Assembly: GCA_016788635.1 (NCBI GenBank)
Contig: JAEUSU010000041.1
Location: 124,001 to 188,000, forward strand
DNA from: Flavobacteriales bacterium
GTDB lineage: Bacteria; Bacteroidota; Bacteroidia; Flavobacteriales_F; PHOS-HE28
DNA: 64,000 nucleotides
Reading direction: 5' to 3'
The notes below the pieces were generated by a model. That model ran no database searches and was not told where the DNA came from. It saw only the letters and a list, made by a program, of their open reading frames with translations. Below are positions 35,926 to 44,432 of the stretch, in pieces. A program made the position numbers and the translations under genes. Every line of letters begins with the position of its first letter. Position 1 is the first letter of the stretch.

Positions 35926-38331
35926 ATGAATCTTTCCCGTTTCCCTTCCGTGTTGCTACACGGCATGGCATGGTGTGCCTTGTTCGTTGCCTGTGGCACG
36001 CCAGCACCAACAGATCCCACCCCTGCCACTTCCACGCAGTCCGGTACCGGTGGTATGGACCGCACCGTGCTTCCCATTCGCGAACCGGATGCGCCCACCT
36101 TCACCGAACTGGATGCCCGCAACGCCAAGGCACCGGAGCGCTTTGAAGTGAAGGCGCCCAAAGGAGCCCCGAACGTGCTGGTGGTGCTCATCGATGACAT
36201 CGGCTTCGGGCACAGCAGCGCCTTCGGCGGCCCCATCCACATGCCCACGGTGGAACGCCTCGCGGCGAACGGGCTCAAGTACAACCGCTTCCATACCACG
36301 GCGCTGTGCTCGCCCACGCGCACGGCCATTCTCACCGGGTACAACCACCACAGCAACAATGCGGGCGCCATCATGGAGGTGGCCACGGCCTTCCCCGGCA
36401 ACACCGGCATCCGCCCGCAGACCATCACCCCCATGGCCGAGGTGCTGCGCATGAACGGATACAGCACCGCCGCCTTTGGCAAGTACCACGAGACCCCGCC
36501 TTGGGAGGGCTCCGTTTCCGGTCCCTACGACCGCTGGCCCACGCACAGTGGCTTCGACAAGTTCTACGGCTTCATCGGCGGCGAGACCAACCAGTGGCAC
36601 CCCATGGTCTATGACGGCACCACCCGCGTGTACCCCAAGGTGGACGATCCTGGCTACCACTTCACCAACGACATGACCGATCAGGCCCTGGCCTGGATGA
36701 ACACCCAGCAGAGCCTTACACCGGACAAGCCCTTCATGATGTACTTCGCCACGGGTGCCACCCATGCCCCGCACCATGCGCCCAAGGAGTACATCGACAA
36801 GTACAAGGGCAGGTTCGCGCAGGGTTGGGACAAGGTGCGCGAGGAGACGCTCGCACGGCAGAAGCAACTGGGCGTGGTTCCTGCGAACACGGTGCTGGCC
36901 CCCAAACCGGCCGACATCAAGGACTGGGACAAGCTCACGGCCGATGAGAAACACCTTTTTGAGCGGCAGATGGAAGTGTTCGCCGGTTTCGCCGAGCACA
37001 CCGATGTGCAGGTGGGCCGGTTGATCGATGCGCTGGAGGCACGTGGCGAACTGGAGAACACCATCATCCTTTACATCGTGGGTGACAACGGCTCCAGCGC
37101 CGAGGGCGGCATGATCGGCATGTTCAACGAGAACACCTACTTCAACGGCGTGCAGGAAACGCTGGACATGCAACTGAGCCGGATCGACAAGCTGGGCACC
37201 GAGCACACGTACAACCACTTCGCCGCTGGTTGGGCCGTGGCCGGCAACGCGCCCTTCACCTGGACCAAGCAGGTGGCCAGCAACTTCGGCGGCACGCGCA
37301 ACGGCATGGTGGTGCACTGGCCGGCGGGCATCAAGGCCAAAGGCGAAGTGCGCAGTCAGTTCCATCATGTGGTGGACGTGGCTCCCACCATTTTCGCCGC
37401 AGCAGGCGTTCCTGCGCCGCGCATGGTGAACGGCATCGAGCAGCGCCCCATCGAAGGCGTGCAGATGAACTATTCGTTCGACGATGCAACAGCCGCCGAC
37501 ACCCGCAAGACGCAGTACTTCGAGATGATCGGCAACCGCGCGATCTACCACGAGGGCTGGTTCGCCGCCACCATTCACAAGGCGCCCTGGGAGGCCGCGC
37601 CGCGCAGGCCCCTCGCCGAGGATGTGTGGGAGCTCTACAACGTGAACGAGGACTTCAGCCAGGCCCATGACCTGGCCTCCAAGGAACCCGCGAAACTGGA
37701 GGAGTTGAAGAAGAAGTTCTTGGAGGAGGCGGTGAAGTACCATGTGCTTCCCCTTGACGACCGTTCCATCGAACGCTTCGATCCGGTGATCGCCGGACGG
37801 CCGGACCTGATGAACGGCCGCACCAAGCTGGTGCTCTACGCCGGGGCGAAGGGCATTCCGGAGAACGCCTTCATCAACGTGAAGAACGCATCGTTGAAGT
37901 TCACTGCGGAGGTGGAGGTGCCGGCCAAGGCCAGCGGGGTGATCCTGGCCCAGGGCGGCGACTTCGGAGGCTGGAGCTTCTACATGTTGGATGGCTACCT
38001 GCACTACACCTACAACTGGGTGGGGCTGGAGAGCTACACCGTTCGTTCAACATCCAGGGTGGAACCGGGCAAGCGCACGCTGGTCTTCGACTTCGCCTAT
38101 GATGGCGGCCGCGGTGGCGGCGGCAAAGGCACCCTGCTGGTCGATGGGAACAAGGTGGGCGAAGGCCGCATCGAGAAGACCAACAGCAACACCTTCGGCA
38201 TCGATGAGAGCGCCGATGTGGGCACCGACGAGAACACCCCGGTCACGCTGGCCTATGCAAAGCGTGAAGCATTCACGGGCCGCATCGGCAGCGTAACGGT
38301 GGAGACCTTCCCGGCGGCCGCCAAGATGTGA
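35926..38331 (+). CDS. Arylsulfatase (formylglycine-dependent), lipoprotein
   Basis: 801 aa; MNLSRFPSVLLHGMAWCALF then VACG forms a lipobox. Sulfatase catalytic site LCSPTRTAILTG contains the CxPxR motif with Cys128 (the formylglycine precursor), Ser129, Pro130, Arg132. NVLVVLIDDIGFGHSS at the N-terminus holds the metal-binding Asp pair, and the acidic/Gly GDNGSSAEGG later is the second metal site. The C-terminal ~200 residues form a beta domain (VEVPAKASGVILAQGGDFGG). Large arylsulfatases of this type hydrolyse sulfate esters. The next gene, 9 bp downstream, encodes the enzyme that makes formylglycine. Confidence 0.95.
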   Translation: MNLSRFPSVLLHGMAWCALFVACGTPAPTDPTPATSTQSGTGGMDRTVLPIREPDAPTFTELDARNAKAPERFEVKAPKGAPNVLVVLIDDIGFGHSSAFGGPIHMPTVERLAANGLKYNRFHTTALCSPTRTAILTGYNHHSNNAGAIMEVATAFPGNTGIRPQTITPMAEVLRMNGYSTAAFGKYHETPPWEGSVSGPYDRWPTHSGFDKFYGFIGGETNQWHPMVYDGTTRVYPKVDDPGYHFTNDMTDQALAWMNTQQSLTPDKPFMMYFATGATHAPHHAPKEYIDKYKGRFAQGWDKVREETLARQKQLGVVPANTVLAPKPADIKDWDKLTADEKHLFERQMEVFAGFAEHTDVQVGRLIDALEARGELENTIILYIVGDNGSSAEGGMIGMFNENTYFNGVQETLDMQLSRIDKLGTEHTYNHFAAGWAVAGNAPFTWTKQVASNFGGTRNGMVVHWPAGIKAKGEVRSQFHHVVDVAPTIFAAAGVPAPRMVNGIEQRPIEGVQMNYSFDDATAADTRKTQYFEMIGNRAIYHEGWFAATIHKAPWEAAPRRPLAEDVWELYNVNEDFSQAHDLASKEPAKLEELKKKFLEEAVKYHVLPLDDRSIERFDPVIAGRPDLMNGRTKLVLYAGAKGIPENAFINVKNASLKFTAEVEVPAKASGVILAQGGDFGGWSFYMLDGYLHYTYNWVGLESYTVRSTSRVEPGKRTLVFDFAYDGGRGGGGKGTLLVDGNKVGEGRIEKTNSNTFGIDESADVGTDENTPVTLAYAKREAFTGRIGSVTVETFPAAAKM

Positions 38332-38340
38332 CCGGCTTCC

Positions 38341-39447
38341 ATGAACAGGCGGCCACCATCAGGCATCGGGGCGTCCGTGCGTGAGGGCGGTGCGGTACTG
38401 TACGTCGTTGCTGCGACTTCTCTGGCGTTGGCCATCTGCTCATGTGGTGGGCCTGAACATCGGAAGGGCTCGGAAGGCGGAATGATCAAGCATGATCGCC
38501 CTGCCGACGCAGCGCCCTCCGGCATGGTGTGGATCCCCGGTGGCGAATTCACCATGGGCAGCGATGACACCCTGGCCTGGCCCGAGGAGCAGCCTGCGCA
38601 CCGGGTGCGTGTGAGCGGCTTCTGGATGGATACCACTGAAGTGACCAACCGCCAGTTCGAAGCGTTCGTGAAGGCCACCGGCTATGTGACCGATGCGGAG
38701 AAGGCGCCCGTTCTCGAGGACATCATGAAGCAGGTGCCGCCGGGAACACCGCCGCCGAAGCCCGAGGACCTGGTGCCGGGATCGCTCGTCTTCAACCCGG
38801 TGGGCAAGGCCCTGGGCGATTGCCAGGCGCTGGAATGGTGGAGCTGGACGCACGGCGCGGACTGGCGGCACCCTGAAGGACCGGGCAGCGACATCAACGA
38901 CCGCATGGACCACCCCGTGGTGCAGGTGAGTTGGAACGATGCCATGGCCTATTGTGCGTGGGCCGGCACGCGCCTGCCAACTGAAGCTGAATGGGAGCGG
39001 GCCGCGCGTGGTGGGGTGGAGCGCCAACCCTATAGCTGGGGCACGGAACACCCTACGGACCGCATCGTGAAATGCAACAGCTGGCAGGGCGCCTTCCCGC
39101 AGGAGAACACGGCCGTGGACGGCTACGTGCGTACGGCGCCCGTGGGCCGATTCGCACCGAACGGCTTCGGGCTGTACGACATGGCCGGCAACGTGTGGGA
39201 GTGGTGCAACGACTGGCTGGACATGACCCTGTACCCCAAGCGGGCGGGATCGCTGGTGGTCGATCCACCAGGACCCGAAAAGAGCTTCGATCCCGAACGG
39301 CGGTATGAGCCCCTGCGCGCCCAGCGGGGCGGCAGCTTCCTGTGCCACGATACCTATTGCTGGCGCTACCGCCCCAGCGCACGCCAGGGCAGTTCCCCGG
39401 AGACGGGCATGAGCCACGTGGGCTTCCGGTGCGTGCGCACACCTTAG
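38341..39447 (+). CDS. Formylglycine-generating enzyme (SUMF1 family), lipoprotein
   Basis: 368 aa. A hydrophobic segment ends in SLALAICSCG, a lipobox, so the protein is probably exported and anchored. FGE-sulfatase domain: SGMVWIPGGEFTMGSDDTL, VSWNDAMAYCAWAGTRLPTE, FGLYDMAGNVWEWCNDW and the catalytic pair Cys335 and Cys340 in GGSFLCHDTYCWRYRPS, five residues apart as in human FGE. It converts the sulfatase active-site Cys to formylglycine. Operon with the sulfatase (9 bp gap). Export of both suggests maturation in the periplasm; bacterial FGEs are usually cytoplasmic, so this is unusual. Confidence 0.92.
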   Translation: MNRRPPSGIGASVREGGAVLYVVAATSLALAICSCGGPEHRKGSEGGMIKHDRPADAAPSGMVWIPGGEFTMGSDDTLAWPEEQPAHRVRVSGFWMDTTEVTNRQFEAFVKATGYVTDAEKAPVLEDIMKQVPPGTPPPKPEDLVPGSLVFNPVGKALGDCQALEWWSWTHGADWRHPEGPGSDINDRMDHPVVQVSWNDAMAYCAWAGTRLPTEAEWERAARGGVERQPYSWGTEHPTDRIVKCNSWQGAFPQENTAVDGYVRTAPVGRFAPNGFGLYDMAGNVWEWCNDWLDMTLYPKRAGSLVVDPPGPEKSFDPERRYEPLRAQRGGSFLCHDTYCWRYRPSARQGSSPETGMSHVGFRCVRTP

Positions 39448-39463
39448 CTGTTCTCACGAGCGC

Positions 39464-39506
39464 ATGAGCTATGTCAGCAATTCCTCAAGGACTCCATTTA
39501 CCTTTC
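39464..39506 (+). promoter_or_regulatory. FNR/DNR-like operator plus -7 element upstream of the barrel gene at 39526
   Basis: ATGAG-CTAT-GTCAG at 39464-39477 (centre 39470.5) and TACCTTTC at 39499-39506; centre to -7 distance is exactly 28.5 bp. The ATG is 20 bp beyond the -7 element. Confidence 0.6.
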
Positions 39507-39525
39507 TCCCACAATTCACCCACCC

Positions 39526-40260
39526 ATGACCAGCCATCTCCTTCGCCTTGTTCCCACGGGGCTGTTGGCACTAACCTTTCTAAGTGCAGAGGCACAGAAC
39601 GTGCGCTTGAACGCCTACGGAGGTTACACCTTTCAGGACCGTTTCCCCATGGGTGGCACCTATAACGGCTTCAACTATTCCGAGGGCCGGTTGGAAGATG
39701 GAGCGCACTACGGTGCCAGTATTGAATTCGACATCAGGCCACGGAAGGCGCTTGAGATCTCCTATCAGAACCAGATGACGAACGCCTACTTGAGCGGCAC
39801 CTTTCCTGTGGAAAAGGGGCCGTACAACGTGAGCCTCAACTACATCATGCTGGGTGGCGTGGGTTATGCGCCCTTCAGCCAGAAGGTGAGCGGCTTTGGT
39901 GGATTGATGCTGGGTTGCGCATACATGACCGGATCATCCTCGGCCACCAAGTTCGCCTGGGGTGGTCGTTTGGGCTTGAAGATCGACTTCTCGGAGCGTG
40001 TGGGCCTGAAGCTGGGCGCGCAACTGCTGAGCCCGGTGCAGGGAGCTGGCGGGGGTCTGTACTTCGGCACAGGTGGCGCCGGTGCTGGGGTTTCCACTTA
40101 CAGCACCATCTACCAATTCGGATTCACCGGTGGTCTGGTCTTCACCCTTCCCCGTGGCGGAAGCGCCCCCGCGCCCAAGTCACGGGCGTACGCACCACCT
40201 CCACCTGCTGCGCAGCCTGGTATGCCACCACCACCGGCCCCAGGCCAGCCCCCGCGCTGA
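39526..40260 (+). CDS. Outer-membrane beta-barrel protein with proline-rich tail (paralogue of 25998-26669)
   Basis: 244 aa; MTSHLLRLVPTGLLALTFLS is the signal peptide. LNAYGGYTFQDRFPMGGTYNG, RVGLKLGAQLLSPVQGAGGG and LYFGTGGAGAGVSTYSTIYQ match the paralogue. The C-terminal ~30 residues are a Pro/Ala tail (APPPPAAQPGMPPPPAPG) that could span the cell wall. Unlike the copy at 25998, it has an FNR-like operator with good spacing. It is convergent with the DUF4136/barrel pair at 40580-41804. Function unknown. Confidence 0.78.
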   Translation: MTSHLLRLVPTGLLALTFLSAEAQNVRLNAYGGYTFQDRFPMGGTYNGFNYSEGRLEDGAHYGASIEFDIRPRKALEISYQNQMTNAYLSGTFPVEKGPYNVSLNYIMLGGVGYAPFSQKVSGFGGLMLGCAYMTGSSSATKFAWGGRLGLKIDFSERVGLKLGAQLLSPVQGAGGGLYFGTGGAGAGVSTYSTIYQFGFTGGLVFTLPRGGSAPAPKSRAYAPPPPAAQPGMPPPPAPGQPPR

Positions 40261-40280
40261 TCCCAGATCGTTAAACGAAG

Positions 40281-40306
40281 GAAGCCCCGGCATTGGCCGG
40301 GGCTTC
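40281..40306. terminator. Bidirectional terminator downstream of the barrel gene
   Basis: Perfect 11-bp stem GAAGCCCCGGC / GCCGGGGCTTC with loop ATTG; plus strand continues TACTTT, minus strand CTTCGTTTAA. Confidence 0.75.
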
Positions 40307-40531
40307 TACTTTGAGGTGCACCTTGTGGCTTATGGAGATGCGATCACGCGCGGTGCAATGACAGGACCATCGGGACCTGTTCCTTATCCTGAAGACGCTC
40401 GGGGTCGAAGTGGGGAGTGCGATGGGCACATCGATGAACCCGGATGGTCTCATTGATCGATGTTCTTCCACTCCCGCTTGAAGGGTGAAGCATTACAGGC
40501 ACGACATGGCGCTTCGATCCAGCGTGAAAAG

Positions 40532-40560
40532 CAGAAGGGGCGGCATCGCCACCCCTTCTG
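40532..40560 (-). terminator. Terminator downstream of the minus-strand barrel gene
   Basis: CAGAAGGGG (40532-40540) pairs with CCCCTTCTG (40552-40560), with GGC/GCC closing the loop; on the minus strand it is followed by CTTTTC. It lies 19 bp past the stop at 40580. Confidence 0.75.
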
Positions 40561-40579
40561 GAAAGGACTGAGGCCTGGG

Positions 40580-41167
40580 TCAATTTCCAAAGGCGTACGC
40601 GATACCCAAGGCCAAAAAGCTCTGGCCCTCCAGTTGCTTCGTTTTCATGCCCCAGTAGTAGTTGGCGCTCAGAATGAGCGCATTGCCACCGGACATGTAC
40701 AGGGCTACGCCAGCCTCTGGTTGCATAAGGAACTGCCAGGGATCCTTCTCCAGGCGGTACAGGCCCATGTCCAACGTGCGGCGTGCATACGAGGTGCCCG
40801 CGCCAATGCCGATGAAGGGACGGATGTCCTCCCCATCACGGAACACGTGGTCCACTTGAAAGCTGGCCGTGAACACGTTCGTGTAGCGGTATTGCACACC
40901 GGAAATGGCCGCGGTGCCATCAACATACGTGTCGAAGTCGCGCTTCTCGAAGAAGGTGCTCCAACCGATGTCCATGCCGATGGCCCGGTTGCTATCCACC
41001 ATGCGGCGGTAGCCGAAGATGAAGCCCCGGAAGGAAGGCTCATCAATGAAGTCGCCCAGGTCGCCGGTGCCGAAGGCGATGGGGTATTCCAGGATGTAGA
41101 TGTCCTGTGCATTAGCCGCCATGGGTCCTGCGGCAAGCAGCGCAATGGAAAGTGCTTTGCGGAACAT
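40580..41167 (-). CDS. Outer-membrane beta-barrel protein (paralogue of 24548-25144)
   Basis: 195 aa, signal peptide MFRKALSIALLAAGPMAANA. Shares with its paralogue the blocks FFEKRDFDTYVDGTAAISGV, then QYRYTNVFTASFQ, PFIGIGAGTSYARRT, DPWQFLMQPEAGVALY and KQLEGQSFLALGIAYAFGN. Lies 7 bp after the DUF4136 lipoprotein gene, the same order and near-same spacing as in the first copy. Function unknown. Confidence 0.77.
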   Translation of the reverse strand: MFRKALSIALLAAGPMAANAQDIYILEYPIAFGTGDLGDFIDEPSFRGFIFGYRRMVDSNRAIGMDIGWSTFFEKRDFDTYVDGTAAISGVQYRYTNVFTASFQVDHVFRDGEDIRPFIGIGAGTSYARRTLDMGLYRLEKDPWQFLMQPEAGVALYMSGGNALILSANYYWGMKTKQLEGQSFLALGIAYAFGN

Positions 41168-41174
41168 CGTCGGT

Positions 41175-41804
41175 TCAGTGTTTCAGGTAAGGTGATTGTT
41201 CGAACGCCTGGTCTATCCCGGAGACCACCCGGTCGGCAATACCCGCAGTGGACCCTTCCAACAGACCGTTGAACACGGCGATCCACATGACCGGGTTGTT
41301 ACCCGTGGCGCTGGTCTCGCCCGGCACTGTCATCTGGATGATGAGCGAGCCCGTGGTGTAGGCCGAGTACTGGGGATAATAACCGGGATAGTACCAGCCG
41401 AAGCCATACCAGGGGTAGTACCAGCCCCAGTATCCGCCCCAGTAGTAATAGACGTCAATGTTCTCCGTACGCACGGCGGCAGGCAGCACCACCACGTCCG
41501 GCGTATCCGCCACGTTGATCTCCGTCCAGCCATTGGCGTTCATGTTCGCCCGGATGCGGGCCACGATCTGGTCGCCATACAACGCCTGCACCATTTCCGG
41601 TGCCTCACCCTCGGCCAGGCTGCCCGATATGATGATGACACTGTCTGGCAGCGCATAGGTCTGCGCCGCTTTGAAGTCGAAATCGGGTGAATGGTTGGTG
41701 TAGGTCAGGTCGAAGTCCCGTATGTCTTCCGGCTGGTCGGGATAACACCCTGCGAGCAGGAGTGCGGCACCGAGCAACAAGGGCAATGGCTTGGTCATGC
41801 GCAT
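41175..41804 (-). CDS. DUF4136 family lipoprotein with Tyr/Gly/Trp-rich loop (paralogue of 25153-25788)
   Basis: 209 aa; MRMTKPLPLLLGAALLLAGC gives lipobox LAGC. FDLTYTNHSPDFDFKAAQTY, GWTEINVADTPDVVVLPAAV and NPVMWIAVFNGLLEG match DUF4136 and the paralogue. The inserted loop here is YYYWGGYWGWYYPWYGFGWY (coded near 41380-41445). First gene of a two-gene operon with a beta-barrel. A strong FNR-like operator and -7 element are upstream, unlike the first copy. Confidence 0.8.
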   Translation of the reverse strand: MRMTKPLPLLLGAALLLAGCYPDQPEDIRDFDLTYTNHSPDFDFKAAQTYALPDSVIIISGSLAEGEAPEMVQALYGDQIVARIRANMNANGWTEINVADTPDVVVLPAAVRTENIDVYYYWGGYWGWYYPWYGFGWYYPGYYPQYSAYTTGSLIIQMTVPGETSATGNNPVMWIAVFNGLLEGSTAGIADRVVSGIDQAFEQSPYLKH

Positions 41805-41819
41805 GGGTTGTGTGTGGCG

Positions 41820-41862
41820 CGAAGGTAAACGGCTCCAGGATCACCCAGCTGATGAAGGTCAG
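41820..41862 (-). promoter_or_regulatory. FNR/DNR-like operator plus -7 element upstream of the DUF4136 operon
   Basis: CTGAT-GAAG-GTCAG at 41849-41862 (centre 41855.5) and minus-strand TACCTTCG from 41827 to 41820; distance 28.5 bp. The ATG at 41804 is 16 bp beyond the -7 element. Confidence 0.65.
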
Positions 41863-42010
41863 GTCGTGCCATGCGGCAGGTCACGGCCATTTCTGGGGTG
41901 TTCGGCCGTCCGTATGATCCCATTGCACAGGAGCCCATGGAAGGGCCGTGAACGGCATCTTTGTACACCGACCAGGCACTGCTTCTTCAACGGACCGCAA
42001 CACACCCGCC

Positions 42011-42475
42011 ATGCGCCAACTGTTCACCCTCATTACGATCTCGATCTGTCTGACCAGCACGGCACAGGAGCCCAATGACCTGATCGAGCTGCTGCGGACC
42101 GACCTGCGCAACCAGCGGGACACGATCATCCATTCCGCTCTGGCACTTTCGGAAAAGGAACGCGCGGCCTTCCAACCGTTGTTCGATGCGTTCACCACCG
42201 AGCTGCGTGCCCTTTGGGATGACCGGCTGCGGCTGCTGGATGACTACACCAAGGTGAGCGAGGAGGTGACCGATGCCCAGGCGGCCGATCTGATCGACCG
42301 GTTGTTCGCCATTGAGAAGCGTGACGTGGACCTGCGGATGAAATATTACAAGCAGGTGCGCAAGGTGCTGCCGGCGGTGAAGGCGGCGCGCTGGGTGCAG
42401 GTGGAGCGCCGATGGGGACAGCTGCTCGAATTGCAGGCGGCCAACGAGATCATCCAGCTCCCGGGCGCGCGATGA
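42011..42475 (+). CDS. Small secreted helical protein (paralogue of 17701-18165)
   Basis: 154 aa from ATG at 42011 (MRQLFTLITISICLTSTAQ signal peptide; in-frame sequence upstream is not coding-like). It matches the 17701 protein: EPNDLIELLRTDLRNQRDTI, LWDDRLRLLDDYTKVSEEVT, YKQVRKVLPAVKAARWVQVE. Both copies are exactly 154 aa, which supports a recent duplication. A CATCTTTG element at 41956-41963 is a possible -7 box, but no FNR-like 14-mer is at the right distance. Function unknown; helical periplasmic protein. Confidence 0.68.
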   Translation: MRQLFTLITISICLTSTAQEPNDLIELLRTDLRNQRDTIIHSALALSEKERAAFQPLFDAFTTELRALWDDRLRLLDDYTKVSEEVTDAQAADLIDRLFAIEKRDVDLRMKYYKQVRKVLPAVKAARWVQVERRWGQLLELQAANEIIQLPGAR

Positions 42476-42490
42476 GCGACCCTGTAGCCC

Positions 42491-43525
42491 TTAAAGACCC
42501 ATGAACGTGAAGGGCTTCGCCTCCACGAACTGCCTGGAGGTCTCACCGCTGTAAACCTGTTGTTGGGCCAGCGCCAGCTTCCGCACCTTGCCCTTGGGCC
42601 CGAAGTCCAGTTTTTTCAGGTCCACCCAGAACGCGTTCGGGGTCAACACATCCTCGTAGAAGTAGACCAGGTTCCTTTGGTCGGCCACCACGCGCCAGCG
42701 GGTGTTGGAGATGTTGGGTTCGCTTTCCGAGGATATACCGAACGGCACGGAGCAGTTGCGGATCACGCTGAACACGCTGGCCACGGCGATGCGCGTGTCA
42801 TCGGTCTGGGGGATGGCCTTCAGGTAGAAGGAAGCCCGGGCAAAGCGGTCCGCCGCGCGGTTGGTGCCCGGAAGCATCACCGTTCCACCGATGCTCTGCC
42901 AATAGGCGTTCAGCGCCAGCTGCTGGTCGAAGGTGGGGGAGTTGGTCATCACCGTGTAGGAGCGGTCATGGTGGATGGTCAGCCGTCCGCCGATGTACTC
43001 CAGAATGGCATTGTCCCCCGATGCATCGGAAAGTGAAAGGTGCACGGTGGCCACCCTGTCCGTTCCAGGAAGTTTGTCCGTCACCACCACGAACTCCTCC
43101 TTACGCAGAGCTTCCACGGCCTCCTTCACGTTGGCGAAGTTGTCCAAGGCATATTGGGCCCAGAGCGAGATCGACAAACCCCTCCTCTGCCCGCCTGGCG
43201 TGAACGCTGGATACTCGGATTCCACCAGCCAAAGCATGTTGGCCACCAGTCCTTGCTCGTTCATGCCGTCGCTGGAGGCGATGTCCCAACTGGATACGAT
43301 CACACTTCCGTACCTGCTCTTCCACTGCACTGAAGCAGGCCCCACCTCGCCATTCCGCTCCATACCGCGCGGGAACACCCACATGTTGGCCGGGATGTCC
43401 CCTTTCCAATCCATGGACCTGGCGGTGAGCACCGTGCCATTGGGACCCTGGTAGACCAGCCGTGTGCAGGAACTGGATGGCGCGGGCAGGTTGAACGCGA
43501 GGAGGCAGAGAAGAAGGGTGCGCAT
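42491..43525 (-). CDS. Linear amide C-N hydrolase (choloylglycine hydrolase / penicillin V acylase family)
   Basis: 344 aa from ATG at 43525; MRTLLLCLLAFNLPAPSSS is a signal peptide whose removal exposes Cys20, the N-terminal nucleophile of this Ntn-hydrolase family (CTRLVYQGPNGTVLTARSMD, with the following Arg and Asp as in bile-salt hydrolases). Further family features are GMNEQGLVANMLWLVESEYP and VMTNSPTFDQQL (Asn-Ser-Pro). The enzyme hydrolyses linear amides such as acyl-homoserine lactones, penicillin V or bile salts; substrate unknown here. An alternative start at 43537 adds four residues. Convergent with the 154-aa gene. Confidence 0.88.
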   Translation of the reverse strand: MRTLLLCLLAFNLPAPSSSCTRLVYQGPNGTVLTARSMDWKGDIPANMWVFPRGMERNGEVGPASVQWKSRYGSVIVSSWDIASSDGMNEQGLVANMLWLVESEYPAFTPGGQRRGLSISLWAQYALDNFANVKEAVEALRKEEFVVVTDKLPGTDRVATVHLSLSDASGDNAILEYIGGRLTIHHDRSYTVMTNSPTFDQQLALNAYWQSIGGTVMLPGTNRAADRFARASFYLKAIPQTDDTRIAVASVFSVIRNCSVPFGISSESEPNISNTRWRVVADQRNLVYFYEDVLTPNAFWVDLKKLDFGPKGKVRKLALAQQQVYSGETSRQFVEAKPFTFMGL

Positions 43526-43601
43526 AAGGTGGTGCATGGCGTGGAGGGTTTTTGGTGCGATGGAATGGACCACTGAAGAACAACAGCGGACTCCATCAGG
43601 T

Positions 43602-44306
43602 TCACCGGGTCGCTTCAAGCAGGGCTGAGCAGTATTTATCAATGTAGGTTCCCACGCTCCGCGCCTTGTACTGCATCACATAGCGCGGATGCTCCAAGGC
43701 GATGATCCGATCGAAGAGCTTCAGCCTTTCATTGAGCTTGGTGAAATAGGCCGCATTCCTCCCGGTGCCGATGCAGAGCACGGTATCGGTGCGCATACCG
43801 CAGTCTACTAACGTGCGCAGCCAGTGCTCCACAAAGGGTGTCACCGCCTCCTCCAGCGCCTTGTCATCATAGTAGTTCAAGTTCACCCCATCCTTAACGA
43901 ATCCCAGGGGACAAATGGCATGGACGTACACCTGGTGGTAGAAGGTGTCCGCACCACCGGCCGCACGCACCATGCGGTAGAAGAAGTCGCTGCTGGGTTC
44001 GTGGGTGCGCAGGCCATGCACTGGGATCCCCAGGTCGCTCTCACACCGTTTGGTATCCGTGAAGGAGAGTCCTGTGCTGCCTGCGCCCAAACGTCCGGGA
44101 TTGATCCCGAGCATGAGCGTTCGTGGGCGCTCGTCGCTGTAGTACTTGCGGTGGAAGGTGGTGACGATGCGGCGCACCTCAGCGCCATGCTGGCCATTAA
44201 AGGGATCCAGCACCTCCACACCGCGCGGCAGCTTCACTCCGTTCAGTGAGAAGTTCAGCACATGGCGCAGGAGATGGTCGGCGAGCATGGGGCGGGAAGC
44301 GAACAT
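43602..44306 (-). CDS. SMUG2-like uracil-DNA glycosylase (DUF4918)
   Basis: 234 aa from ATG at 44306; in-frame upstream codons run into the norC promoter and look non-coding. RTLMLGINPGRLGAGSTGLS is the SMUG-type active-site motif (GINPG), and IALEHPRYVMQYK near the end corresponds to the HPS/HPR loop that enters the minor groove. ESDLGIPVHGLRTHEPSSDF and FVKDGVNLNYYDDKALEE are typical of DUF4918. The enzyme excises uracil or related deaminated bases from DNA. It is divergent from norC-norB. Since NO-derived N2O3 deaminates cytosine to uracil, the location is suggestive but regulation is not shown. Confidence 0.8.
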   Translation of the reverse strand: MFASRPMLADHLLRHVLNFSLNGVKLPRGVEVLDPFNGQHGAEVRRIVTTFHRKYYSDERPRTLMLGINPGRLGAGSTGLSFTDTKRCESDLGIPVHGLRTHEPSSDFFYRMVRAAGGADTFYHQVYVHAICPLGFVKDGVNLNYYDDKALEEAVTPFVEHWLRTLVDCGMRTDTVLCIGTGRNAAYFTKLNERLKLFDRIIALEHPRYVMQYKARSVGTYIDKYCSALLEATR

Positions 44307-44379
44307 AGCTGATGTACAGTGCCCGTCAGTTGGTATGCAGGTCGGTGCGGCTGCTGGACCATGACCCCAGGGTTGAAAG

Positions 44380-44424
44380 ATGACGAATGTCATCTTCTTC
44401 GTCCCTGATAAGAGGATAGCTTTG
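44380..44424 (+). promoter_or_regulatory. FNR/DNR-like operator plus perfect -7 element of the norC-norB-nadA-nadB operon
   Basis: ATGAC-GAAT-GTCAT at 44380-44393 is a perfect palindrome, extended to 8-bp arms AAGATGAC/GTCATCTT (44377-44396). TAGCTTTG at 44417-44424 is a perfect -7 element. The centre (44386.5) is 30.5 bp from the -7 element, i.e. near -41.5 of the predicted start, the class II Crp/Fnr position. DNR/NnrR-type NO sensors use TTGAC/T-N4-A/GTCAA-like sites, so this is the expected control for a NO reductase. Confidence 0.8.
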
Positions 44425-44432
44425 TCCGAATA

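Larger units (their letters stand above)
40261..40579. other. Convergent intergenic region, 319 bp, with two terminators
   Basis: No gene seen. A terminator for each converging unit lies at either end (40281-40306 and 40532-40560). The 225 bp between them contain no recognised element. Confidence 0.5.
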
